The position numbers and the translations under genes are program-made. Positions 1 to 7,528 of a DNA stretch of 29,083 nt are shown in pieces. The stretch's first letter is position 1; each line of letters opens with the position of its first letter. The notes below the pieces were generated by a model. The model was not told where the DNA came from. It did not search any database and worked only from the letters and a program-made list of their open reading frames with translations. The stretch lies in the NCBI GenBank assembly GCA_003136615.1, contig PLFA01000026.1, forward strand, positions 767 through 29,849, in the 5' to 3' direction. Origin of the DNA: Caulobacteraceae bacterium (GTDB lineage Bacteria; Pseudomonadota; Alphaproteobacteria; Caulobacterales; Caulobacteraceae).

Positions 1-158
1 GAGAGACCGTAGAGGCCGAGCGCCTTCATTTCCTCAAGAATTTCATCGGGAACGGCGTCGTCCTCGGCCACCTTGGCTTCGATGGGCCGCAGACGCTCCG
101 CCACGAAACGGCGCACCATCTCGACGAGTTGCTCGCGGGTCTCGGCGTCATAGGCCAT
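1..158 (-). CDS. Acyl-CoA dehydrogenase, N-terminal fragment (cut by window edge)
   Basis: Only the first 52 codons are inside the window. The visible protein begins MAYDAETREQLVEMVRRFV and continues through RLRPIEAKVAEDDAVPDEIL to MKALGLYGL. This is the typical alpha-helical opening of the acyl-CoA dehydrogenase N-terminal domain (a VRRFV..RL.P.E helix, then a P.EI...M..LGL(Y/F)G turn). Family members are FAD-dependent and oxidise acyl-CoA thioesters at the alpha-beta bond. The start is the ATG at 158, preceded by AAGGAG six bases upstream (165-170), a good ribosome binding site. The gene is divergent from the thioesterase at 286, and both suggest acyl-CoA metabolism. The substrate cannot be inferred, and the catalytic glutamate lies outside the window. 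Confidence 0.8.
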   Translation of the reverse strand, partial: MAYDAETREQLVEMVRRFVAERLRPIEAKVAEDDAVPDEILEEMKALGLYGL

Positions 159-285
159 GGCGGTCTCCTTCCAGAAGCTTCCAGATATAGCGCCTCAAGG
201 AGATCGCGGCGACCGGTGTCGTTGCCCTGCCGCGTGGCCCCGCCTAAGACGGCTCTGAAATGGGGTCCGACGCGGGGGACTGAGG

Positions 286-756
286 ATGGACGGCGGCGAG
301 GCGGATTGGGCGCGGCGGGAGATCACCGAAGGGCCGTGGGCCGGCTGGTCCATGTGGAGCGCGGACGCCTTCGAACTCCACGCTGGGCCCTTCTATAGCC
401 GAACCGTCGCGGACGGCCGGCCGATCTGCGCCTTTCGGGCCGAGGCCAAGCATATGAACGGCGGCGGCTTCATGCATGGCGGCTGCCTCATGACCTTCGC
501 CGATTACGCGCTTTTCGCCATCGCCGGCGACGCCCTGGCTGGCGGCCATTCGGTGACGGCGTCCTTGAGCGGCGAGTTTCTCGATAGCGCCCACGAGGGC
601 GATCTCATTGAAGCGACAGGCGAAGTCACCCGGGAGGGCGGCTCCCTGGTCTTCATCCGGGGCATGGTCACGACCGCGGGACGTCCGCTCCTCACCTTTT
701 CCGGAATCGTGAAGAAGGTGCGCCCTCAGCGGCAGGCCGAGGGCGGACCCGCCTGA
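286..756 (+). CDS. PaaI-family hotdog-fold acyl-CoA thioesterase
   Basis: A 156-residue protein of normal length for a single hotdog-fold thioesterase. The segment NGGGFMHGGCLMTFADYAL (about residues 58-76) carries the HGG motif and following helix typical of PaaI/YbaW-like thioesterases, in which an Asp/Glu in the helix activates water to hydrolyse acyl-CoA. The later strand SVTASLSGEFLDSAHEGD and the C-terminal VTREGGSLVFIRGMVTT complete the fold. Family function is hydrolysis of aryl- or acyl-CoA esters in the cytoplasm; the exact substrate is unknown. The ATG at 286 follows GAGG immediately, so the ribosome site is weak. Its last 31 bases overlap, tail to tail, the 3' end of the minus-strand gene at 726. 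Confidence 0.85.
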   Translation: MDGGEADWARREITEGPWAGWSMWSADAFELHAGPFYSRTVADGRPICAFRAEAKHMNGGGFMHGGCLMTFADYALFAIAGDALAGGHSVTASLSGEFLDSAHEGDLIEATGEVTREGGSLVFIRGMVTTAGRPLLTFSGIVKKVRPQRQAEGGPA

Positions 757-1163
757 CGCGCGACCCAGGCGGCGCCGACCGCATCGTCCTTGACCCTCGC
801 GCGGGCCGTGATCTCGGCGGGAGTTAAACCCAGAGACTTCCGGCTAGCGTCCAGGTCGGCGAAGGCGGCCTTCTCATCAAAGCAATCGAGGCTGACGGCG
901 CCGTCAACGCCGTCGCCAGAAGGATTCTTGACGTCATAGTCGAGGCTGGCGGAGGCGTTTCGCCAGGCCGCCAGAGCCGCCCCTGCGCGGTAGGCCGCGG
1001 AGGGCGCCGGGGCCTCCCGCAGGGCCGCCGCGTCGCTGGTGCTGGGGCCCACGGCCGCGAAGCCCTTTTGTACGTCCGAGAGGTCCGCGGCGCGCGCCGC
1101 GCCGGCGCCAAAAGCCAAAATCCCGACAAGCGCGAGGGCGGCGGATTTATGCGCTTTATTCAT
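726..1163 (-). CDS. Small secreted protein of unknown function
   Basis: A 145-residue protein that I do not recognise. Residues 1-25 form a clear Sec signal peptide: MNKAHK, a hydrophobic core ALALVGILAFGAGA, and an ARA|AD cleavage site, so the mature protein should be periplasmic. The mature part is Ala-rich with two cysteines (in SLDCFDE and at the penultimate PPSACR), which could form a disulphide. The frame stays open to 1196, but the ATG at 1163 is preferred because GAGG lies 8 bases upstream and the signal peptide begins there. It follows the glutathione S-transferase gene by 36 bases on the same strand and is probably co-transcribed. Its 3' end overlaps the convergent thioesterase gene by 31 bases. 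Confidence 0.65.
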   Translation of the reverse strand: MNKAHKSAALALVGILAFGAGAARAADLSDVQKGFAAVGPSTSDAAALREAPAPSAAYRAGAALAAWRNASASLDYDVKNPSGDGVDGAVSLDCFDEKAAFADLDASRKSLGLTPAEITARARVKDDAVGAAWVARQAGPPSACR

Positions 1164-1199
1164 GGGTTCCGCCTCGTGATGATGCGTGGGATTCATAGG

Positions 1200-1820
1200 T
1201 CAGGTTCCAGCGGTCGCCGAGTCGCGCTCGCGCATGGCGGCCTGCCAGCGCAAAAGGTGGGGCTGGTTCTCGGCCACCTTGAATTTCACCATCCGCGCGA
1301 ATTCGAGGCTGGTGAACAGGATCCCGTCGGCGATGGTCAGGCGGTCCCCGGCGATCCATTCGGTCTCGCCCAGGCGGGTTTCGAACGGTTCGAGGGCTTT
1401 CTGCGCGCGGGCGACATTGGCCGCGAACATTTCGGGACTCTGGGTCTCCAGGGCCGCCAGGGCCGGGTGGCCGTGCCGGACGGCCATCATCATGGGATTG
1501 GCCGCGGTCAGCTCCACACGGCGAGTCCACATCTCGATGTGGGCGGTTTCGCGGGGATCGAGTCCGAAGAGATTGGGCTCCGGGTAGAGGGATTCCAGAT
1601 AACGGCAGATTGCGAGGGATTCGGTGATCACCGATCCGTCGTCGAGCACCAGGGCCGGGGCCACCGGCGCGCCCACCTCGGCGAGATAGGCGGGACTTTT
1701 GTGACGGCCGGTGAAGAGGTCGAACTCATCGATTTCGATGTCCGTGATCGACTTTTCGGCCATGAACCAGCGCACGCGGCGGGGGTTGGGGGCGAGGCGG
1801 CTGGTATATAGCTTCATCAT
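1200..1820 (-). CDS. Glutathione S-transferase
   Basis: A 206-residue cytosolic GST of normal length. The N-terminal thioredoxin-fold domain opens MMKLYTSRLAPNPRRVRWF, where the Ser in TSRLAPNP is in the position of the glutathione-activating residue of Ser-type bacterial GSTs. APALVLDDGSVITESLAICRYLE (about 54-76) holds the cis-Pro and the Glu-Ser pair that binds the gamma-glutamyl group of GSH. The all-helical C-terminal domain has the capping motif AGDRLTIADGILF. These enzymes conjugate GSH to electrophiles or reduce peroxides. Translation starts at one of two consecutive ATG codons directly after the stop of the upstream nucleoside transporter (TGAATGATG), so the genes should be translated together. 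The substrate is unknown. Confidence 0.9.
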   Translation of the reverse strand: MMKLYTSRLAPNPRRVRWFMAEKSITDIEIDEFDLFTGRHKSPAYLAEVGAPVAPALVLDDGSVITESLAICRYLESLYPEPNLFGLDPRETAHIEMWTRRVELTAANPMMMAVRHGHPALAALETQSPEMFAANVARAQKALEPFETRLGETEWIAGDRLTIADGILFTSLEFARMVKFKVAENQPHLLRWQAAMRERDSATAGT

Positions 1821-3104
1821 TCAGCGTCCATACAGGCTGGCGGGCAAGGCGCCCACGATGGCGGCAGTCATGCACGTGGCGAGGAAGCCGGCCGCCATTG
1901 CCTTCCACACCATGCCCATGACCTCGCCCCGGCGCTCGGGAACCAGGATGGAGTACCCCGCCACATTGATGCCCACCGAGGCGATATTGGCGAAGCCGCA
2001 AAGCGCGTAGGTCATCATGATCCGTGTACGGTCCGAGATGGCGGCCATTCCCAGATGGCTGAGGTCCAGGAAGGCTGAGATCTCGGTGAGCACCAGCTTG
2101 ACGCCCAGCAGAGAGCCAGCGGCGGGCGCCTCGCGCCAGGGGACGCCAATGATCCAGGCCAGGGGGGCGAAGATCAGGCCAAGCACCCGCTCGACGCTCA
2201 ACCGCGCGCCGCCCACGGAGGGCAGCAGGCCCATCAGGCCATCCACCATCGCGATCAGAGCGACAAAGACGATAAGGGTCGCGGCGACGCTCAGAACGAT
2301 CTGCAGGCCGTCGGTGGTCCCCTTGATCAGGGCGTCGATGGAACTCTCATAGGTCTTGGACCGGGCGGCGTCGAAATCGCTGGGCTCTTCCAGGGCTGGG
2401 TCGCGGGGGACGAAGATGCGCGCCAGAAGGATTCCGGCGGGCGCCGAGATCAGCGAGGCGGTGAGCACGTGGGCCGCGGCATTGGGGAGGACGCCTTTCA
2501 GGATCGTGGCGTAGGCCACCACGGTGGATCCCGAAACGCAGCTCATGCCCACGGTGAGCAGGAGAAAGATCTCCGAGCGGGTGAGGCTGTTCAGATACCC
2601 GCGGATGAAGATCGGCCCCTCCACCTGACCCATGAAGATGGTGGCGGCGGTGGCCAGCGCCGGGGCGCCTCTCAGACCCATGGTCTTCTGAAAGACGAAA
2701 CCAAAGCCTTGTGTGAGCCAGCGCAGGATCCGCCAGTGCCAGAGCAGGGCCGAGAGGGCGCAGATCACCAGGATCACGGGCAGGACGCGGAAGCCAAGCA
2801 GGAACAGGCTTGAGGGATCGCTGACCGGATAAGGCTGACCGCCCGCGCCGGCGAGAAAGCCAAAGACAAACTTCACCCCGACCTGGGTGCTGGAGGAGAG
2901 CCCATCGACGGCCGCCCCCGCCGCCGTCAACAGGACCCGTGAGGCTGGGACGCCGAAGAGGATCAGCACCAGGACGAGCTGGGCGAGGATCGCACCGATC
3001 GCGAGGCGCCAGGGAAAGCGCGCGCGGTTCTCTGAAAGCCCCCAGCTGATGGCGAGGATCAAGCCGACCCCAGCAATACCGCGCAGATTCTCAAGACCTG
3101 TCAT
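1821..3104 (-). CDS. Concentrative nucleoside transporter (CNT/NupC family)
   Basis: A 427-residue polytopic inner-membrane protein matching the CNT family, which imports nucleosides driven by a H+ or Na+ gradient. Recognisable family segments in order are STQVGVKFVFGFL, the GFRVLPVILVICALSALLWHW segment, ATIFMGQVEGPIFIRGYL (the GQ.E.P motif of the substrate site), MSCVSGSTVVAYATIL, the long LTEISAFLDL segment and the late ALCGFANIASVGINVAGY, which holds the conserved FANIxSxGI. The length agrees with bacterial NupC. The ATG at 3104 has AAGGGGG close upstream. It abuts the GST gene without a gap and follows a small membrane-protein gene by 59 bases. Ion and nucleoside preference cannot be read from sequence alone. 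Confidence 0.93.
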   Translation of the reverse strand: MTGLENLRGIAGVGLILAISWGLSENRARFPWRLAIGAILAQLVLVLILFGVPASRVLLTAAGAAVDGLSSSTQVGVKFVFGFLAGAGGQPYPVSDPSSLFLLGFRVLPVILVICALSALLWHWRILRWLTQGFGFVFQKTMGLRGAPALATAATIFMGQVEGPIFIRGYLNSLTRSEIFLLLTVGMSCVSGSTVVAYATILKGVLPNAAAHVLTASLISAPAGILLARIFVPRDPALEEPSDFDAARSKTYESSIDALIKGTTDGLQIVLSVAATLIVFVALIAMVDGLMGLLPSVGGARLSVERVLGLIFAPLAWIIGVPWREAPAAGSLLGVKLVLTEISAFLDLSHLGMAAISDRTRIMMTYALCGFANIASVGINVAGYSILVPERRGEVMGMVWKAMAAGFLATCMTAAIVGALPASLYGR

Positions 3105-3163
3105 CGCGCCCCCTTAAGCCCCCCTCCGTGGCCCGCGCCGGAGGCCCTGGCAAGCGGCGGGCC

Positions 3164-3430
3164 TCAGTCCTTATGGCCTCCGGCGCCGCGCGCCTCGAAG
3201 CGATGCGACAGCGCCCCCACCTGATGCACAAGCAGGGCCAATTCGAAGAGAATGGCGAAGGCCTCGCCCACGAGGTGGCCGGTGAGGTGGAGTTTCGCGG
3301 GAAGCTCGGCGATATGGCGGAAGACCTCGATGATCAGGCCCACGCCCAGCAGCGCGTTATAGGGCCGCCCCAGGCGCGACTGCAGCCAGTTGTCCAGCCA
3401 AAGCGCGCCCCGCGCGATGGGTTTGAGCAT
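3164..3430 (-). CDS. Small membrane protein of unknown function
   Basis: An 88-residue protein that I do not recognise. It has two hydrophobic stretches, YNALLGVGLIIEVFRHIAEL (about 25-44) and GEAFAILFELALLVHQVGAL (about 55-74), so it is probably a two-pass inner-membrane protein, with a basic, Gly-rich tail. The open frame extends to 3508, but the ATG at 3430 is chosen because GGAGG lies seven bases upstream. It is transcribed toward the nucleoside transporter 59 bases away. A GC-rich inverted repeat (GGCCCGC at 3130-3136 and GCGGGCC at 3157-3163) sits directly after its stop codon but has no T-run. No function can be given. Confidence 0.55.
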   Translation of the reverse strand: MLKPIARGALWLDNWLQSRLGRPYNALLGVGLIIEVFRHIAELPAKLHLTGHLVGEAFAILFELALLVHQVGALSHRFEARGAGGHKD

Positions 3431-3440
3431 GTCGTTCCTC

Positions 3441-3462
3441 CCCAGACTTATGGCCCAGACTT
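3441..3462. repeat. Short 13-bp-period direct repeat upstream of two divergent genes
   Basis: CCCAGACTT occurs at 3441-3449 and again at 3454-3462; extended 13-base units match at 11 of 13 positions. It lies in the divergent region between the small membrane protein (starts 3430) and the SDR gene (starts 3540). This placement would suit a binding site, but no known operator is recognised. Confidence 0.35.
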
Positions 3463-3539
3463 GTGACTTGACGGTCCAGTCGCCGCCGCCCAAGAACCGC
3501 GCCAGCAAAATTTAAGCCATAAAAGGGAGAGCCTTGGCC

Positions 3540-4445
3540 ATGGCCGAGATCCGTTTTGACAATCAGGTGGCCATCGTGACCGGCGCCGGCGGGGGGCTGG
3601 GTCGCCAGCACGCCCTGGAGCTGGCCCGGCGGGGCGCCAAGGTGGTGGTCAACGATCTCGGCGGATCCATGGACGGCTCCGGCGGCTCGTCAGATGCGGC
3701 GCTGAAGGTGGTGGCGGAGATCGAGGCCCTGGGGGGCGAGGCCATCGCCAATGGATCATCCGTCACAGACGACGCAGGCGTGGCGCGGATGGTCGCGGAC
3801 GCCATGGACCGCTGGGGCCGCATCGACATCCTCATCGCCAATGCCGGGGTGCTGCGCGACAAGTCCTTCACCAAGATGGAGATCGCCGACTTCGAATTCG
3901 TGCTGAATGTGCATCTCCTGGGCACGGTCAAACCGGTCAAGGCGGTGTGGGAGATTATGCGCGCCCAGAATTATGGCCGGATCATCGTGACCACCTCGTC
4001 CTCCGGGCTCTACGGCAATTTCGGCCAGACCAATTATGGCGCGGCCAAGCTCGGGCTGGTGGGCTTCATGAACACCCTCAAGATCGAAGGGCAGAAGAAC
4101 AATATCCACGTCAACGCCATCTCGCCGGTGGCCGGAACGCGGATGACCGAGAACCTCATGCCGCCTGAGATCGTCGCCAAGCTGGCGCCCGAGGCGGTGA
4201 CGCCGGGCGTCGTGTTCCTCTGCTCCGAGGAGGCGCCCACGGGGGTCATCCTCACAGCCGGCGCCGGCGCCTTCGCCATTGCGCGGATCGTGGAGACGGA
4301 AGGCGTCTATTTGAGCGGCGCGGACCTCACCGTGGAGGGCATTCGCGATCACTGGAGCCAGATCGCCGACGAGAGCGGCGAGAAGGCCTATGTCACCGGC
4401 GGCGAGCAGACCCAGAAGTTCTTCCGCAAGATGGCGGAGGCTTGA
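3540..4445 (+). CDS. SDR-family dehydrogenase, resembling the 3-hydroxyacyl-CoA dehydrogenase domain of multifunctional enzyme type 2
   Basis: A 301-residue classical short-chain dehydrogenase. The Rossmann dinucleotide motif TGAGGGLG is at residues 14-21, NAG is in LIANAGVLRDKSF, and the catalytic Ser-Tyr-Lys set is in TSSSGLYGNFGQTNYGAAK with Tyr166 and Lys170. The inserted VVNDLGGSMDGSGGSSDAA and VLRDKSFTKM segments and the long C-terminal extension are characteristic of the peroxisomal-type (3R)-hydroxyacyl-CoA dehydrogenase group (HSD17B4/FabG-like). A role in acyl-CoA or steroid side-chain oxidation is therefore plausible but inferred. The ATG at 3540 is preferred, with GGGAG ten bases upstream; a TTG at 3534 in frame is the alternative. 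It stands alone, followed by a dispersed repeat. Confidence 0.88.
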   Translation: MAEIRFDNQVAIVTGAGGGLGRQHALELARRGAKVVVNDLGGSMDGSGGSSDAALKVVAEIEALGGEAIANGSSVTDDAGVARMVADAMDRWGRIDILIANAGVLRDKSFTKMEIADFEFVLNVHLLGTVKPVKAVWEIMRAQNYGRIIVTTSSSGLYGNFGQTNYGAAKLGLVGFMNTLKIEGQKNNIHVNAISPVAGTRMTENLMPPEIVAKLAPEAVTPGVVFLCSEEAPTGVILTAGAGAFAIARIVETEGVYLSGADLTVEGIRDHWSQIADESGEKAYVTGGEQTQKFFRKMAEA

Positions 4446-4461
4446 GCCCTGAACGCCACCC

Positions 4462-4582
4462 CGTCATCACGGCCAAGCGCAGCGCGAGCCGGGACCTAGG
4501 GCACTGGATGCGGCTTCCGCGGTTCGCGGTTGAGAGGTGCGTACTGATCCGTCCCGGCTTCGCTTCGCGCCCCAGGATGACG
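4462..4582. repeat. Dispersed palindromic intergenic repeat, copy 1
   Basis: This 121-bp element fills most of the gap 4446-4687. Its ends are inverted (CGTCATC at 4462-4468, GATGACG at 4576-4582). A second, internal inverted pair is GAGCCGGGAC (4486-4495) and GTCCCGGCTT (4551-4560), so the whole unit can fold into a long hairpin. The internal text GGGACCTAGGGCACTGGATG is shared in form with copy 2 at 22397-22528 (CCGGGGCCCAGGGGACTGGATG). It has no coding content and looks like a non-autonomous, mobilised or formerly mobile palindromic repeat. It could also act as a transcription stop after the SDR gene. Family identity is unverified. Confidence 0.65.
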
Positions 4583-4687
4583 ATATTGACTTGCCTTGGC
4601 CTAAGGCGCGGGTGTTGATCTAGGCCGAGATTTAAGAGGCGCGTCAGCGCCCACGGGACGAAACGCTAGGGTCCAAAGGAAACGCGT

Positions 4688-6124
4688 GTGAGAGCGACGG
4701 TCGGCGGCGCACAATCGGATTTTCGTCTCTCCCTTCCCCGACTCCTCGGATTTTCCACGCCAGGCTTTTGCGTCGGCGCCCTGGCCATCGCCCTGGGGGT
4801 CTATCTGCCCCGATACTATGCCGGGCATTTTGGCCTGGGCCTGCCCCTGGTGGGCTTGGCGTTCTCCGTCATCCGGGTGGGCGATACGCTGCTGGACCCT
4901 CTGATCGGGGTGTGGATGGATCGCACGCGCTCCAGGCTTGGGCGGTACCGGATCTGGCTGGCTCTGGGCGTGCCGGTCCTGCTGCTCGGCGTCTATACGC
5001 TCTTCGAGCCCACGGGCGGGGTGGGGGTCGGCTACCTGCTCTTCTGGCTCCTGATCTATTTCGTTGGCGCCTCCCTGATCACGCTTTCCCACGCCTCCTG
5101 GGCCTCGGTGATCGCGGCCAACTATAATGAGCGGTCGCGGGTCTTTGGGGCCATTCAGCTGATGGGCGTGATCGGCGCGGCGGCGACCCTGATCCTTCCC
5201 ATTGCCATGGCGAAGCACGACGGCTCCGGCGGCCGGGGGGATGTGCCGGCCATGGGGTGGCTGGTGATCATCTCCTGCGCGGTGGGCGTGGCCCTCGCCC
5301 TCATGACCACGCCCGAGCATGTGATCACCGAGAAGAGGGGCGAGACATACAAGCTGCGGGACTATTGGGAGATGGTCAGCCGCCCGGATATGGCGCGGAT
5401 CATCGTCGCCGATTTCTGCCTGGCGCTGGGCCCCGGCTGGATGGCCGCCCTCTATCTCTATTATTTCCACGACGCCCGGGGGTTCACTATCGGGGCCTCC
5501 AGCCTCTTGCTCTTTATCTATGTCTGCGCGGGGATGTTGGGGGCCCCGATCCTCAGCGTCGTCGCCACCCGGATCGGCAAGCATGTGACCCTGATGGGGG
5601 CGGCCATGGTCTATTCCGTCGGCCTGGTGGTGCAGTCCTTCGCGCCCAAGGGGGCATTTGGGATCGTCGCGGTGATGATGTTCGCGCTGGGCTTCGCGGC
5701 GTCCTGCTTTCCCCTCCTCGACCGGGCCATGGTGGCCGACGTGGGCGACGCCATCCGCCTGGAGAAAGGCAAGAACCGGATCAGCCTACTCTACGCCATG
5801 ATCACCACCACCCAGAAGCTGGCCACGGCGCTCAGCATCGGCTTTTCCTTCACCGTGCTGGGCTGGCTCGGCTATCAGGCGCAGGACGGGGCGACCAACA
5901 CCCCCGCCGCGATCCTCGGGCTGCAGCTGGTCTACATTCTGGGGCCCATCGTCTTCGTGATGATCGGCGGCGCCTGCTTCATCGGCTACAAGCTGGACGG
6001 GAAGCGCCACGCGGAGATCCGCCGAGGCCTCGCCATCGCCGAAGCCATGAGCGTGGAAGCGCCGATATTGGAGAGTTTATCCGGCGACGCGGGTGCGCCA
6101 CGCCCGGCGGTGGGTCCGGCCTAA
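4688..6124 (+). CDS. GPH-family (MelB-like) MFS sugar/cation symporter
   Basis: A 478-residue twelve-helix transporter. The N-terminal half holds the glycoside-pentoside-hexuronide symporter signature RVGDTLLDPLIGVWMDRTRS followed by RLGRYRIW; in MelB the equivalent acidic residues of helices II and IV help bind cation and sugar. The central cytoplasmic loop ITEKRGETYKLRDYWEMVSRPDM and the C-terminal MVADVGDAIRLEKGKNR region also fit the family, whose members import glycosides, pentosides or hexuronides with Na+ or H+. The GTG start at 4688 has AAAGGA about six bases upstream; no ATG fits better. No glycoside hydrolase or regulator is adjacent, so the substrate is unknown. It ends 4 bases beyond the stop of the convergent symporter gene. 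Confidence 0.85.
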   Translation: MRATVGGAQSDFRLSLPRLLGFSTPGFCVGALAIALGVYLPRYYAGHFGLGLPLVGLAFSVIRVGDTLLDPLIGVWMDRTRSRLGRYRIWLALGVPVLLLGVYTLFEPTGGVGVGYLLFWLLIYFVGASLITLSHASWASVIAANYNERSRVFGAIQLMGVIGAAATLILPIAMAKHDGSGGRGDVPAMGWLVIISCAVGVALALMTTPEHVITEKRGETYKLRDYWEMVSRPDMARIIVADFCLALGPGWMAALYLYYFHDARGFTIGASSLLLFIYVCAGMLGAPILSVVATRIGKHVTLMGAAMVYSVGLVVQSFAPKGAFGIVAVMMFALGFAASCFPLLDRAMVADVGDAIRLEKGKNRISLLYAMITTTQKLATALSIGFSFTVLGWLGYQAQDGATNTPAAILGLQLVYILGPIVFVMIGGACFIGYKLDGKRHAEIRRGLAIAEAMSVEAPILESLSGDAGAPRPAVGPA

Positions 6125-7386
6125 CCGACCGCCAAATCCGCCGCATCCAGCGGCCCCCGCGCCGGGCCCAGCTCCCCCTCCCACCTCGCCACGACGGCGG
6201 CGGCGACGGAGTTGCCGATGACGTTGACGGCGGTGCGGCCCATGTCGAGGATGTGGTCGACGCCGAAGATCAGGGCGAGGCCGGCGGCTTCGGGAAGGTG
6301 AAAGGCCGGCAGGGTGGCGGCGACGACCACAAGCCCCGCGCGGGGGACGCCGGCGATCCCCTTGGAGGTCACCATGAGCATCAGGACGAGGGTGGCGATC
6401 TGGCCGGCGCTTAAGGACACGCCGAAGGCCTGGGCGATAAACAGCACCGCGAAGGTGCAGTACATCATAGAGCCCATGAGGTTGAACGAATAGCCGAGGG
6501 GCAGGACGAAGCTGGCCACCCGTTTGGAGACCCCGAACGCCTCCAGCGCCTCAAGCGTGCGTGGATAGGCGGCCTCCGAGCTCGCGGTCGAAAAGGCGAT
6601 GAGGGCGGGCTGACGGATGGCGGCCAGGAGGACGCCAATGCGTCCGCCCACGGCCAGGGTCGCGGCGGCCAACATCAGGGCGCAGAGGATGGCGAGGGCG
6701 GCGTAGAAGTCACCGACAAAGGCGGCGTAGGTGGCGAGAATTCCGATCCCCTGCGTCGTCACCGTGCCCGCGATGGCGGCGAAGACGGCGATGGGCGCTG
6801 TGCGCATGACATAATTGGTGATGGTCAGCATGACTTGGGCGACCTGCTCGACCAGATGCAGCAGCCCCGCCGTGCGCTCCCCCAGGGCCGCCATGGCGCA
6901 GCCGAAGAAGGTGGAGAAGACCACGATCTGCAGCACCTCGTTGCGGGCCATGGCGTCGATGATCGAGGTGGGAAAGACGTGGCCCAGAAAGTCCTTGAGC
7001 GAGAGGCCGGTGGGCGCCCCAGCGCCGACCGGGCCTATCGGCGCGGTCAGGTGGAGGGATGAGCCCGGATGCAGCAGGCTGACCATGGCCACGCCCACCG
7101 TGAGCGAGATCACGGTGGCGCCGAGAAAGAAGCCGAGCGTCTTCAGGCCCACCCGCCCCACCGCCGATCCCGCCCCCAGATGGGCGATGCCGCTGACCAG
7201 GGTCGAGAAGACGAGCGGCGCGATGATCATCTTGATCAGACGCAGAAAGACATCGGTGATCAGGCCGAAATAACCCGCCGCATCCTTTAGCGCCGCCGGG
7301 TCATGGATGGTCGCGTGAGCCCCCGCGCCGGCCGCGAGGCCGAGCAGCATGCCGATGACGATGTAGAGGGTGAAGTTGCGCGACAT
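6121..7386 (-). CDS. Dicarboxylate/amino acid:cation symporter (DctA/GltP family)
   Basis: A 421-residue member of the DAACS (SLC1-like) family, which uses H+ or Na+ gradients to import C4-dicarboxylates or acidic amino acids. Family marks are the HP1 segment FSTASSEAAYPRTLE, the unwound TM7 motif in GYSFNLMGSMMYCTFA, the HP2 segment MVTSKGIAGVPRAGLVV and the TM8 segment DHILDMGRTAVNVIGN, with Asp377, Asp381, Arg384 and Asn388 in the expected places. Arg384 favours an acidic substrate. Unusually, the near-invariant NMDGT/NLDGT motif of TM7 reads NLMGS (302-306): the Asp that contributes to a cation site is Met304. The frame is open upstream to 7548, but the ATG at 7386 matches the family N-terminus. 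No strong ribosome site is visible. Confidence 0.88.
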   Translation of the reverse strand: MSRNFTLYIVIGMLLGLAAGAGAHATIHDPAALKDAAGYFGLITDVFLRLIKMIIAPLVFSTLVSGIAHLGAGSAVGRVGLKTLGFFLGATVISLTVGVAMVSLLHPGSSLHLTAPIGPVGAGAPTGLSLKDFLGHVFPTSIIDAMARNEVLQIVVFSTFFGCAMAALGERTAGLLHLVEQVAQVMLTITNYVMRTAPIAVFAAIAGTVTTQGIGILATYAAFVGDFYAALAILCALMLAAATLAVGGRIGVLLAAIRQPALIAFSTASSEAAYPRTLEALEAFGVSKRVASFVLPLGYSFNLMGSMMYCTFAVLFIAQAFGVSLSAGQIATLVLMLMVTSKGIAGVPRAGLVVVAATLPAFHLPEAAGLALIFGVDHILDMGRTAVNVIGNSVAAAVVARWEGELGPARGPLDAADLAVG

Positions 7387-7404
7387 GGATAGGCCCCGAT
7401 TCCC

Positions 7405-7502
7405 TTCGCGCCCTTCGCGCCTTCGCGTGAGACCCTTAACCACACATGGGCTTCGCTCAAGGCGACGAAGGAATGACTCACGCGAAGGCGCAAAGGCGCG
7501 AA
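7405..7502. repeat. Long imperfect inverted repeat between the symporter and mrp genes
   Basis: The left arm 7405-7431 and the right arm 7477-7502 are reverse complements over 26-27 bases with one indel and one substitution; the inner 15 bases GCGCCTTCGCGTGAG pair perfectly. The spacer is 45 bases. Each arm is itself built from TTCGCGCC-like units. The element covers most of the gap between the symporter start (7386) and the mrp stop (7529) and could form a stable hairpin in RNA. A related but single-arm text lies at 12200-12240. It is not a classic terminator because no T-run follows. Confidence 0.6.
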
Positions 7503-7528
7503 AGTTAAAAGCGTGGCCTTCGGCCTTT

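Noticed and set aside
3130..3163. GGCCCGC / GCGGGCC inverted repeat after the small membrane protein gene, considered as a terminator
   Set aside because: 20-base loop, no T-run, and the next gene on the same strand follows after 59 bases.
4601..5584. Long minus-strand open frame (327 codons) opposite the GPH symporter
   Set aside because: Its product is a low-complexity mix of His, Pro, Gly, Gln and Arg, the usual antisense shadow of a GC-rich membrane-protein gene; the plus-strand protein has clear family motifs.
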